The notes under the pieces: model-generated | Database searches by the model: none | The model's input: the letters and a program-made list of their open reading frames with translations, nothing else | What the model was told of the DNA's origin: nothing | Translations under genes and position numbers: made by a program | In this document: one piece after another, positions 17,987-26,043 of the stretch | How positions within the stretch are numbered: position 1 is the stretch's first letter | Layout: the number at the start of each line of letters is the position of its first letter | Origin: OLB9 sp041392785 | Lineage (GTDB): Bacteria; Bacteroidota; Bacteroidia; Chitinophagales; Saprospiraceae | DNA length: 64,000 nt | NCBI GenBank assembly: GCA_041392785.1 | Contig: JAWKLK010000006.1 | Span: 1 to 64,000, forward strand | Direction: 5' to 3'

Positions 17987-19069
17987 CTAAACCTCAAATG
18001 AAAGTAAATACCTTTTAATATATTCGTCAAACTCTGCTTGTTCATCAAAGTGAAATCTCACTCTTACTGGCAGTACATAAATGGGGATATCCGCTTTTCT
18101 CAACATTTCTCTATGTAAATCCAACCGCATGGCATCTTTTTCTGTTGTGATCACACATTTCTTCTCATTTGAGATATTTGAATAGATGTTTACTATTTTT
18201 TCAATATCCCTAGTATCAAAAACATGGTGATCCGCAAATTCAATTTCATAAATATTGCCACTTATTCTCTCTAGATAGCTTAAAAGGTAATTGGTATGTG
18301 CAATGGCACTTAAAAGTATGATATCTTTGTCATTGGAAAAAGACATCCTTTCAGTAGGGTTGAAAAAATTGTATGGCAACCCATATTCATAGTATGTAAA
18401 AAATATTTTTTGATGGTTGTATGGATTTATTTCTTTTCTGATTTCATCAGCATCTTCGCTACTTAAATCGATGGGACATTTTGTGACAATAATACAGTCA
18501 GCTCTATTATAACCAGATCTCCATTCGCGTAGTCTGCCTGATGGTAATAAGAAATCTCTTGTAAAAAGTGCATCATATGCGGACAACAAAATATTCAAGC
18601 CTGGTTTTACAGCCAAATGCTGAAAAGCATCATCCAACAGAACTGTCTGAATATTAGGATGCTGCTGCAAAATCTGAGGTATGGCATACGCTCTACTTTC
18701 ACCTACAGCGACTACAATATCCCTAAATTTTCTTTTGAATTGTAAAGGTTCATCTCCCACAGTTAGAGCAGTATCATGAACTTGAACCAATCTAAAACCT
18801 TTGGTGTGTCTTTTATATCCTCTACTCAGAGTTGCAACATCTATATAATCTTTTAATAACATTATGAGATATTCTATATGCGGCGTTTTTCCAGTACCTC
18901 CAATACTTAAATTTCCAACTCCAATGACCGGAAGATTAAATTGAGAAGATTTTACAAGTCCAATAGTATATCCGAATGTGACAAATGACACTATTAGCCC
19001 ATATAATAACGAGAAGGGAGATAAAACTATCTGAAAAATTAGTCTTTGCAGACCTGAAAATTTTAGCAT
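17987..19069 (-). CDS. lpxK: Tetraacyldisaccharide 4'-kinase LpxK
   Basis: It phosphorylates the 4' position of the lipid A disaccharide precursor at the inner membrane. An N-terminal hydrophobic anchor (LSPFSLLYGLIVSF) comes first. The Walker A variant GGTGKT lies at about residues 57-62 from the chosen start within VIGVGNLSIGGTGKTP. Then come LSRGYKR and the family word LLDDAFQHL. I chose the ATG at 19069 (MLKFSGLQ) because LpxK proteins begin with this anchor; an ATG at 19144 would add 25 basic residues. Its presence shows lipid A synthesis, hence a Gram-negative envelope. Confidence 0.93.
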   Translation of the reverse strand: MLKFSGLQRLIFQIVLSPFSLLYGLIVSFVTFGYTIGLVKSSQFNLPVIGVGNLSIGGTGKTPHIEYLIMLLKDYIDVATLSRGYKRHTKGFRLVQVHDTALTVGDEPLQFKRKFRDIVVAVGESRAYAIPQILQQHPNIQTVLLDDAFQHLAVKPGLNILLSAYDALFTRDFLLPSGRLREWRSGYNRADCIIVTKCPIDLSSEDADEIRKEINPYNHQKIFFTYYEYGLPYNFFNPTERMSFSNDKDIILLSAIAHTNYLLSYLERISGNIYEIEFADHHVFDTRDIEKIVNIYSNISNEKKCVITTEKDAMRLDLHREMLRKADIPIYVLPVRVRFHFDEQAEFDEYIKRYLLSFEV

Positions 19070-19184
19070 TTTATAAGAAAATATTGAAAATTTTTTAGGT
19101 GGAGATGATAAGAAAATATGAAGTTTAAACTTTAAAGAACGCATCTTTTACAAAAATGTTTTTACTTTGCACCAACATCAGATT

Positions 19185-19907
19185 ATGCAGCTTCCCAAAG
19201 GAACATTAATAAATGTGGTTACTGTCACTTTAGGCAGTTTGATTGGTTTGACTTTAAAAAACCTCATATCTTCATCTTATGAAATCATTGTGTTCCAAGC
19301 TTTGGGATTAGGCACAATTTTGATTGGGATAAAAATGGCATTGAAATGCCCTGAAGGTTACTTATTGCATATTATATTTAGTTTAATACTTGGAGGGGTT
19401 TTAGGTGAGTTTATCCACCTAGACCAAGTCATAGATTCAGGTACTTTGGCCTTGAAACACATTATTTCAAATGAGGACGCCGGATTTTCTGAAGGCTTGG
19501 TTACAGCATTCATCTTGTTTTGTGTAGGTTCCATGACTTTCCTTGGTGCTCTAGAAGAGGGTATGACTGGCAACAATGAATTATTGCTAGTCAAATCCAC
19601 ATTGGATGGTTTTTCTTCTATTTTCCTTAGCGCTACTTTTGGAGTAGGTGTATTATTTAGCATTATTCCACTATTTATATTCCAATCAAGTTTGACCTTA
19701 GGAGCTCGTCGGATTTCAAAATACCTGAATGACAATATCATCCAGAGCATATCCTCACTAGGAGGGCTTTTGATTTTGGGTATTTCAATAAATTTATTGA
19801 AAATAGGAAATGTACATCTTGAGAATTTGTTGCCTGGATTATTATTAGTAGTCATGGTAACCAAGTATTTTCCAATTGGTATTTTATTGTCATCAAAAAG
19901 GAACTAA
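19185..19907 (+). CDS. DUF554 family membrane protein
   Basis: An integral membrane protein with about six or seven hydrophobic segments. It opens with GTLINVVTVTLGSLIGL and contains LGLGTILIGIKMAL, LFCVGSMTFLGALEEG and the GNNELLLVKSTLDGFSSI stretch characteristic of the YqgA/YdfK (DUF554) family. Function unknown. I chose the ATG at 19185; an in-frame TTG at 19167 is also open. The stop is immediately followed by the TTG start of scpA, so the two are very likely co-transcribed. Confidence 0.85.
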   Translation: MQLPKGTLINVVTVTLGSLIGLTLKNLISSSYEIIVFQALGLGTILIGIKMALKCPEGYLLHIIFSLILGGVLGEFIHLDQVIDSGTLALKHIISNEDAGFSEGLVTAFILFCVGSMTFLGALEEGMTGNNELLLVKSTLDGFSSIFLSATFGVGVLFSIIPLFIFQSSLTLGARRISKYLNDNIIQSISSLGGLLILGISINLLKIGNVHLENLLPGLLLVVMVTKYFPIGILLSSKRN

Positions 19908-20660
19908 TTGACTGTGGATACATCATACACCATAAAAATTGACAAATTTGAGGGTCCATTTGATCTTTTACTCTTTTTTATTGAAAGAGATGACCTAGAC
20001 ATTTATGATATCCCTATAGCTAAGATTACTGCGGATTTTTTGGCATATATTCGTGATTTAGAACTTCTCAATATCGATGTGGCAAGCGAATTTATTCTTG
20101 TAGCTGCAACATTGATGAAAATTAAAGCAAAAATGCTTATTCCCAGAAAGGAAGTCAATGAAGCTGGGGAAGAGATTGATCCAAGAGAAGAGTTGGTCCA
20201 GAGACTTATTGAATACAGAAAATACAAAGCTGCCACAGAGGACCTAAGCATCCTCGAAGAAAATCGTCATCTGAAACACGAAAGAGGAAATATCCAAACA
20301 GAATTAAAAGCTTTAGGTGAAAAGGCGCTTATTGATATCGAATTAGAGTCATTGTCGCTATTCAAACTCCTAAATACTTACTTAGCCCTAATGCAAAAAA
20401 ACGAACTTGAAAAATCCAAGCCTAAGCATCAGATTATTAACTACAGCTATTCAATAACCGGTCAACAAACTTATATCTTTGACACCCTAAAAACTACAGG
20501 GAAAGTCAGATTTGAAGAATTATTCCTAAAGCTGAGTAATAGAATAGAAGCCATCGTCACATTTATAGCACTTCTTGAACTCCTAAACTTACAATCATTG
20601 ACATTACTTCAAGGAGAGGGTATCAATGACTTCTGGATCTCCTCAAAAAGTGAAAATTAG
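19908..20660 (+). CDS. scpA: Segregation and condensation protein A
   Basis: Kleisin subunit of the Smc-ScpAB condensin. The start TTG follows the preceding stop directly; a GTG six bases later is an alternative. The N-terminal domain carries the family signature FEGPFDLLLFFIERDDLDIYD and the following IPIAKITADFL. LVAATLMKIKAKMLIPR comes next, then an acidic linker, and a C-terminal winged-helix segment (VRFEELFLKLSNRIEAIVTFIALLELL). The 250-residue length is normal. No scpB is visible nearby. Confidence 0.9.
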   Translation: MTVDTSYTIKIDKFEGPFDLLLFFIERDDLDIYDIPIAKITADFLAYIRDLELLNIDVASEFILVAATLMKIKAKMLIPRKEVNEAGEEIDPREELVQRLIEYRKYKAATEDLSILEENRHLKHERGNIQTELKALGEKALIDIELESLSLFKLLNTYLALMQKNELEKSKPKHQIINYSYSITGQQTYIFDTLKTTGKVRFEELFLKLSNRIEAIVTFIALLELLNLQSLTLLQGEGINDFWISSKSEN

Positions 20661-20672
20661 ACTGTGCACTGA

Positions 20673-22205
20673 TTAGAATAAATTATCCATATTGACTTTT
20701 TCCAAAATCGTGGACTTAATCTCTGAAATCGCTATCCTTTCTTGGCGCAATGTATCTCTATCCCTAATAGTAACCGTATTGTTCTCAAGCGTTTCAAAAT
20801 CAACTGTGATGCAATAAGGAGTGCCTATTGCATCCTGACGTCGATATCTTCTACCTATTGCATCTTTCTCATCATATTGACACATAATGGATGACTTAAG
20901 GTTTGTGAAAATATCCCCTGCTGCTTTGGTCAACTCTTCCTTGTTTTTGAGTAATGGAAGAATTGCAACTTTTACAGGAGCTAGTGATGGTGGTAGCGCC
21001 ATAACAATTCGTTGTGCTTCATTGCCATCAGCATCAGGCACCGCTTCTTCTTTTAGGGCATTGGAAACCATCGCCAAAAACATCCTATCACATCCTATAG
21101 AAGTCTCTACCACATACGGGGTATAACTTTCATTTAATTCAGGATCAAAATATTGCATCTTCTTTCCTGACAATTTTTGATGTTCGGTAAGGTCAAAATC
21201 TGTACGACTGTGTATGCCTTCCAATTCTCTGAATCCAAATGGAAATTCAAATTCTATATCTACCGCTGCATTGGCGTAGTGCGCTAAATTCACGTGATCA
21301 TGAAATCTCAATTTTCTTGGATCTGTTCCAAGAGCTTTATGCCATTTCAGTCTAGTATCTTTCCAATAATTATACCATTCCATTTCTGATCCCGGACGGA
21401 CAAAAAACTGCATTTCCATTTGTTCAAACTCCCTCATCCTGAAGATAAACTGTCTTGCTACTATTTCATTTCTGAACGCCTTACCTATCTGTGCTATTCC
21501 AAAAGGAATTTTTTGTCTTGTTGATTTCTGAACATTTAAAAAATTGACAAAAATACCTTGTGCCGTTTCAGGTCTTAAATATAACTTCCCTTCTTCTCCA
21601 GCTATATTACCAAGCTGAGTATTAAACATCAAGTTAAACTGGCGGACTTCTGTCCAATTTCTTGACCCACTTTCGGGACACACTATTTCGCACTCATCAA
21701 TGATAGATTTCAGTTCTTCCATATTGGATAGCTTCATAGCGTTATCCAATCTATTTTGAATAGTATCAATTTCATTTTGGCGGTCTATGATTCTGTCGTT
21801 GGTGGTTCTAAACTGAACTTCGTCAAAAGCATCCCCAAATCTAGATTTTGCTTTTTCTACATCTTTTGTAATCTTTTGCTCAATTTTTTCAATATGACCT
21901 TCTATGAGTTGGTCTGCTCTATATCTTTTTTTGGAATCTTTGTTATCTACCAATGGATCATTGAAAGCATCTACATGGCCTGAGGCTTTCCAAGTTTTAG
22001 GATGCATAAAGATTGCTGCATCAAGACCCACAATGTTTTCATGCATTTGTACCATACTTTTCCACCAATAGGACTTGATATTGTTTTTCAACTCTACTCC
22101 ATAAGGTCCGTAATCATAAACTGCGCTTAGCCCATCATATACCTCGCTAGACGGATACACAAAACCATATTCTTTACAATGACTTACTAGATCTTTGAAT
22201 TCCAT
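20673..22205 (-). CDS. glyS: Glycine--tRNA ligase (homodimeric class II)
   Basis: It charges tRNA-Gly. The class II core is visible: motif 1/2 region EEGKLYLRPETAQGIFVNF, FRNEIVARQFIFRMREFEQME (motif 2), and motif 3 ETSIGCDRMFLA. A C-terminal anticodon-binding domain follows (APVKVAILPLL ... RRYRRQDAIGTPYC ... VTIRDRD). This is the alpha2 type shared with archaea and eukaryotes and common in Bacteroidota, not the alpha2beta2 GlyQ/GlyS type. I chose the ATG at 22205 (MEFKDLVSHCKEYGF), which is the usual start; the longer frame to 22244 adds 13 hydrophobic residues. Confidence 0.92.
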   Translation of the reverse strand: MEFKDLVSHCKEYGFVYPSSEVYDGLSAVYDYGPYGVELKNNIKSYWWKSMVQMHENIVGLDAAIFMHPKTWKASGHVDAFNDPLVDNKDSKKRYRADQLIEGHIEKIEQKITKDVEKAKSRFGDAFDEVQFRTTNDRIIDRQNEIDTIQNRLDNAMKLSNMEELKSIIDECEIVCPESGSRNWTEVRQFNLMFNTQLGNIAGEEGKLYLRPETAQGIFVNFLNVQKSTRQKIPFGIAQIGKAFRNEIVARQFIFRMREFEQMEMQFFVRPGSEMEWYNYWKDTRLKWHKALGTDPRKLRFHDHVNLAHYANAAVDIEFEFPFGFRELEGIHSRTDFDLTEHQKLSGKKMQYFDPELNESYTPYVVETSIGCDRMFLAMVSNALKEEAVPDADGNEAQRIVMALPPSLAPVKVAILPLLKNKEELTKAAGDIFTNLKSSIMCQYDEKDAIGRRYRRQDAIGTPYCITVDFETLENNTVTIRDRDTLRQERIAISEIKSTILEKVNMDNLF

Positions 22206-22229
22206 TACTACATTTTTACAGATAAGGCG

Positions 22230-22237
22230 CAAAAATA
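22230..22237 (-). promoter_or_regulatory. -7 promoter element candidate upstream of glycyl-tRNA synthetase
   Basis: The complement reads TATTTTTG, matching TAnnTTTG, 25 bases before the chosen ATG. No TTTG is found at the expected -33 spacing, so only the -7 half is supported. Confidence 0.4.
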
Positions 22238-22281
22238 AGACCAAAACAAAATATTTCTTTATTTATTTCAATTACAATAAT

Positions 22282-22289
22282 TATTTTTG
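22282..22289 (+). promoter_or_regulatory. -7 promoter element candidate upstream of the cytochrome-like lipoprotein
   Basis: TATTTTTG matches TAnnTTTG, 26 bases before the ATG at 22315. The -33 region is T-rich but lacks an exact TTTG. It is divergent to the similar box at 22230. Confidence 0.4.
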
Positions 22290-22314
22290 CCATTTATAAT
22301 AAAATTTCATATTT

Positions 22315-22671
22315 ATGCCATCAAATTTAATGATGTTTTTTATTCTTGGTGTACTGCTTATGACTTCATGCTCAGATGATGATACTACACAGATAGATTG
22401 TACTGGTGTGACTCCAACCTATTCCTCTGAAATAGCCCCAATTATCAATGTTTCATGTGCATTTAGTGGATGTCATGATAGTGCAACAAAGTCAGACGGC
22501 ATCGATTTATCAACTTATGCAAATGTGAAGTCTGCATCTGCTAACGACAACTTTTTAAAATCCATAAAACATGAATCTGGAGCAACTGCCATGCCGCAAA
22601 GTGCAGAAAAACTTCCAAATGAAAGCATAAAAATGATTGAGTGCTGGATACAAAACGGATGGCCTCAATAA
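22315..22671 (+). CDS. Small cytochrome c-like lipoprotein with a CX4CH motif
   Basis: A 118-residue protein. The lipobox LLMTSC places the lipidated Cys at about residue 19, followed by an acidic SDDD (outer-membrane sorting in Bacteroidota is possible). The mature part has YSSEIAPIINVSC, then CAFSGCH, a haem-binding-like word with four rather than two residues between the cysteines. A candidate Met ligand (ATAMPQS) and a closing WIQNGWPQ helix, as in small cytochrome c domains, follow. Electron transfer is inferred; haem attachment to CX4CH is not certain. The next gene starts 11 bases later. Confidence 0.7.
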   Translation: MPSNLMMFFILGVLLMTSCSDDDTTQIDCTGVTPTYSSEIAPIINVSCAFSGCHDSATKSDGIDLSTYANVKSASANDNFLKSIKHESGATAMPQSAEKLPNESIKMIECWIQNGWPQ

Positions 22672-22682
22672 AGCAAAAAACC

Positions 22683-23600
22683 ATGTCCTTAAAAAAATAC
22701 ATTTTTACACTATTTATTATTGGATTTATTATTATTTCCAATGGATGTAGTACGAGTAAGAAAGTTGTTGGTGACACATTTACTAATGCATTACTCTGGG
22801 AAGTGTCTGGTAAAGACCTTTCAAATCCTTCTTTTGTCTTTGGGACAATTCATCTCATCCCTTCAAAAGATTTCTTCTATCCTTCAGGTTTCATGACTTC
22901 ATTTGAAAAAACCAAATCTGTTTATTTTGAAATTGATATGGAAGATATGTCTGATATGTCAAAAGTCATGACAATTCTTCCACAGTTAATGATGAAAGAT
23001 GATATATCTCTAAAAGATCTTCTATCAGAAACTGATTACAACCTTGTAGACAACTACTTTCAAAAACTTGGTTTCCCTGTTATGTTGTTAGAAAAAATGA
23101 AACCGATGTTTTTGAGTGCATTTCTTGAAATGGACATGGATCCAAATGGCTTAAAAAATGGAGATTTAAAATCTTATGAGATGGAAATCTATGAGATGGC
23201 ACAGAGCACAAACAAAAATGTTGGAGGATTGGAAAGTATGGAGTTTCAACTTTCACTTTTTGATGACATACCATATAAAACACAGGCACAAATGCTTGTG
23301 GATGGTATTAAAAACAAAACCACAGAGCAAGAAGACTCAGCGCTTATAGATTTAGTCAAAATTTATAAGAGTCAGGACATAGAAGCCATGGTGGCACTAA
23401 TGGCTGAAGACAAAGACACACCACAAGATGTACAAGATAAATTATTAGTCAATAGAAACCAAAATTGGATTCCCCTTATCATAGATCATGCAAGAAAACA
23501 ACCTAGTTTTTTTGCGGTAGGTGCAGGACATCTAGGAGGAAAGACAGGCGTTATTCAGCTACTTAAAGATAACGGATATACTGTAAAACCCGTCAAATAA
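22683..23600 (+). CDS. TraB/GumN family lipoprotein
   Basis: A 305-residue protein from the ATG at 22683 (MSLKKYIFTLF); a longer frame from 22641 overlaps the previous gene and is unlikely. The signal peptide ends in a lipobox (IISNGC). The family words are LWEVSG, FVFGTIHLIP (GTIH motif near the start of the domain), YFEIDM, and near the end FFAVGAGHLGGKTGVIQLLKDNGY, with its conserved GxGH. This fold includes TIKI-type metalloproteases, and the His and Glu residues typical of them are present. The substrate in bacteria is unknown. Confidence 0.86.
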   Translation: MSLKKYIFTLFIIGFIIISNGCSTSKKVVGDTFTNALLWEVSGKDLSNPSFVFGTIHLIPSKDFFYPSGFMTSFEKTKSVYFEIDMEDMSDMSKVMTILPQLMMKDDISLKDLLSETDYNLVDNYFQKLGFPVMLLEKMKPMFLSAFLEMDMDPNGLKNGDLKSYEMEIYEMAQSTNKNVGGLESMEFQLSLFDDIPYKTQAQMLVDGIKNKTTEQEDSALIDLVKIYKSQDIEAMVALMAEDKDTPQDVQDKLLVNRNQNWIPLIIDHARKQPSFFAVGAGHLGGKTGVIQLLKDNGYTVKPVK

Positions 23601-23603
23601 TTT

Positions 23604-24005
23604 TTATATAATTCCTGGGAAAAAAGCATCGGGATAATGCTTTAGTGAACTTATTTCCATTTTTTGGAATATTACTGAGATAATATCGAATCTTACAGCA
23701 CCATCATAACCTATCTGAAGCATAAACTGTCCAGCAGCATCTACTATAAGGTTTTCTTTAGACGCTGTTATACTTTCTTCTGGCATTCCAAACGTAACAT
23801 AAGATCTAGATTTGACTTCAACAAATACTAAAATACCAAAACGATCTTTTGCGATAATGTCTATTTCCGCTTTACTAAATCTCCAGTTTCTTTCAAGTAT
23901 TAAAAATCCTTCATTTTGTAAGTAAATACATGCTGCATCTTCAGCCTGTTTTCCTCTTTTTTGGTTTGCCCTTTCGGCCATGTTATTGTGGTTGGTTGGA
24001 TTCAA
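23604..24005 (-). CDS. yraN: YraN/UPF0102 family endonuclease-fold protein
   Basis: A small restriction-endonuclease-fold protein. The family signature is complete: GKQAEDAACIYLQNEGFLIL, ERNWRF, AEIDIIAKD, LVFVEVKSR (the D...EVK catalytic-like core) and the later RFDIISV. The exact cellular role is unknown; a link to DNA uptake or repair has been proposed. The ATG at 24005 overlaps the thiL end; an in-frame ATG at 23981 (MAERANQKRG), two bases after the thiL stop, is at least as likely. Confidence 0.88.
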   Translation of the reverse strand: MNPTNHNNMAERANQKRGKQAEDAACIYLQNEGFLILERNWRFSKAEIDIIAKDRFGILVFVEVKSRSYVTFGMPEESITASKENLIVDAAGQFMLQIGYDGAVRFDIISVIFQKMEISSLKHYPDAFFPGII

Positions 24006-25017
24006 AATGATTCCATCCTTGAGCTTTTAAATTGTGTATATTGCCCCCAGTGGTGTGAAGTACTAACCCATCAGAAGGTGGAGTGATCTCACCAATTATG
24101 AAAACTTCAGGCATATATCGAATTTTTTCAATATCTGATGGGTCCACAGTAAATAATAATTCATAATCCTCACCCCCATGTAGGGCACAAGTGATTGGAT
24201 CCATTTTAAACTCTATGGCTGTACGCTCTGTATCTGGATGGATAGGCACCTTTCCTTCTTCAATAAATGCGCCCACATTAGACTGTTCGCAAATGTGCAT
24301 TAATTCACTCGCCAAACCATCTGAAATGTCAATCATACTTGTGGGCTTTAAAGCATACTTTTTAAAATAAGCTATTGCTCCCGCTTGCGCTTCTGGTTTT
24401 AATTGCCTTTCGAGTAAATATTGACTATTCTCCAACTCAGGTTGTACAGAAGGATGCTCAAGAAATATCTGTTTCTCCCTTTCTAAAATTTGTAATCCCA
24501 AATAAGCTGCACCCAAATCTCCTGTGACACAAATTATGTCTCCAATCTTTGCACCACTACGATATACCAAATCATTCCTATTAGATTGCCCGATGGCGGT
24601 AATAGAAATTACTAGCCCTTTTGGAGATGATGTAGTGTCTCCACCAACCAAATCCACTTTATACTTTTGACATGCCAACTTAATTCCAGAATACAATTCA
24701 TCTATAGCTTCTAAACTGTACTTACTTGAAATAGCTATGGACACAGTGATCTGTTGAGGAACAGCATTCATCGCATAGACATCCGATAGATTTACCACAA
24801 CTGCCTTATATCCTAAGTGCTTTAATGGACAATACATTAAATCAAAATGAATTCCTTCGACCAACATGTCTGTTGTAAGTATAATAGTTTCTCCTTGAGC
24901 TAATATAACTGCACAGTCATCACCTATCCCAGTTAAAGAGTTTTCATTGGTAAAATCAAAATTTTTCTTAATATGTTTTATTAAACCAAATTCTCCCAAT
25001 TCCTTAATATCTGTCAT
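23983..25017 (-). CDS. thiL: Thiamine-monophosphate kinase ThiL
   Basis: It makes thiamine diphosphate from thiamine monophosphate. All the PurM-like family words are present: GIGDDCAVI, VNLSDVYAMNAVP, LVGGDTTSS, CVTGDLGAAYLGLQIL, MIDISDGLASEL and LHGGEDYELLF. The 344-residue length is normal. It lies 16 bases after the pseudouridine synthase gene and overlaps or abuts yraN, forming a three-gene minus-strand operon. Confidence 0.93.
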   Translation of the reverse strand: MTDIKELGEFGLIKHIKKNFDFTNENSLTGIGDDCAVILAQGETIILTTDMLVEGIHFDLMYCPLKHLGYKAVVVNLSDVYAMNAVPQQITVSIAISSKYSLEAIDELYSGIKLACQKYKVDLVGGDTTSSPKGLVISITAIGQSNRNDLVYRSGAKIGDIICVTGDLGAAYLGLQILEREKQIFLEHPSVQPELENSQYLLERQLKPEAQAGAIAYFKKYALKPTSMIDISDGLASELMHICEQSNVGAFIEEGKVPIHPDTERTAIEFKMDPITCALHGGEDYELLFTVDPSDIEKIRYMPEVFIIGEITPPSDGLVLHTTGGNIHNLKAQGWNHFESNQPQ

Positions 25018-25033
25018 AAATTTCGATTCTTAT

Positions 25034-25747
25034 CTACAATAAAGTCTTATCTAATAAATCCCAAAGTATTTCATTTGTTGGAAAAGGCGATGTATAACTA
25101 TAAAATTTTTGGGTGCTAGGATGTACAAATTCCAATTTGTAAGACAATAGTCCAATACTTTTATCGAGATTGGGTCTTCTAGAACCATACTTTAAATCTC
25201 CCTTAATAGACATTCCCATAGTAGCAAGTTGTGCCCTTATCTGATGAAAACGCCCAGTTTTAAGGTTTATAAGTAGTGCATGATAATTGTCAAACGATTG
25301 GAGTAAGGTATACTCAAGTACTGCTTCCTTATAATCTGTATCAATAGGTTCGTCAGATGTCATTGCCCGGTTATGAAGTTTCTTTATAAAATGCGTCAAG
25401 GTTGTTTTTACCTTGTTAGGCTCACCACTTACCAATGCAATATATTTTTTACTTACCTCTCTGTTTTTTAACATCGTCGTGAAAGCATCAGTAAACTCTT
25501 TGTTCTTTCCAAAAATGATCAATCCAGAAACAGGCTGATCAATCCTATTCAATACATATACCTTACTTGCTACTTTTTTGTTAAGATATGTTTCCAAATC
25601 CATTTTTTCCTTATCAGTTGCTTGAACAGGAATACCAGACTTTTTGCAAATAATTAAAAAATCATCTGTTTCATCCAAAATGGAAAATGAGTCATCAAAA
25701 GTAGACTTCCTCTGAAATTTATCAAAACCTGACAAATCTAAATTCAA
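25034..25747 (-). CDS. RluA family RNA pseudouridine synthase
   Basis: The catalytic Asp is in YVLNRIDQPVSGLIIFGK (variant of HRLDxxTSG). The second family block is KTGRFHQIRAQLATMGMSIKGDLKYGS. There is no S4 domain, and at 237 residues it is a short member, closer to the RluC/TruC-like branch than to RluD. The RNA target cannot be told from sequence. It heads an apparent operon with thiL and yraN; a micro-gene ends 40 bases upstream. Confidence 0.86.
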   Translation of the reverse strand: MNLDLSGFDKFQRKSTFDDSFSILDETDDFLIICKKSGIPVQATDKEKMDLETYLNKKVASKVYVLNRIDQPVSGLIIFGKNKEFTDAFTTMLKNREVSKKYIALVSGEPNKVKTTLTHFIKKLHNRAMTSDEPIDTDYKEAVLEYTLLQSFDNYHALLINLKTGRFHQIRAQLATMGMSIKGDLKYGSRRPNLDKSIGLLSYKLEFVHPSTQKFYSYTSPFPTNEILWDLLDKTLL

Positions 25748-25786
25748 CGTTTATTAATTATTATTATTGAATAAACACAGATTCCC

Positions 25787-25927
25787 TCATTCAACTTCTT
25801 CATAATCAGTATACTCTGATGCTCCTTGCTTCCTTTCAAGGGGACTCTTTTTACCAGTATTCAAAGACTTAGGAAAGTAGGTTTTATAGGTAAAATATAA
25901 AACCAGACCAATAATTATGTATTTCAT
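25787..25927 (-). CDS. 46-residue membrane micro-protein, DUF4834-like
   Basis: The short frame begins at the ATG at 25927. A hydrophobic N-terminus (MKYIIIGLVLYFTYKTYF) forms one membrane helix. A basic linker and an acidic C-terminus (SEYTDYEEVE) follow. The closing (E)YxDYEEV word and the one-helix layout resemble the longer DUF4834 proteins of Bacteroidota, so this may be a short member. It lies just upstream of the pseudouridine synthase on the same strand. Function unknown. Confidence 0.6.
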   Translation of the reverse strand: MKYIIIGLVLYFTYKTYFPKSLNTGKKSPLERKQGASEYTDYEEVE

Positions 25928-25975
25928 TGCAATAACCTAAAGCAAAGTAAACTCAAATTAATATAAAAAAGTTCT

Positions 25976-26036
25976 AATTAAAATAAATCAGGTTCCCATG
26001 AAAATAATCTTTCACAAGAACCTGACTCAATTTTTT
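25976..26036 (-). terminator. Hairpin terminator of the giant repeat-protein gene
   Basis: Inverted repeat arms TCAGGTTC (25988-25995) and GAACCTGA (26018-26025) are extended inward by a second stem with G-T wobbles. On the minus strand the hairpin follows the stop codon at 26044 and is succeeded by a T-rich stretch. A T-run on the other side could make it bidirectional. Confidence 0.7.
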
Positions 26037-26043
26037 AATCTAA

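Noticed and set aside
21290..21300. TTCACGTGAT as a further parS site, and TCACGTGAAAT near 58520.
   Set aside because: Both keep the CACGTG core but lack the outer GTT/AAC positions on one or both sides, so they do not fit TGTTNCACGTGNAACA.
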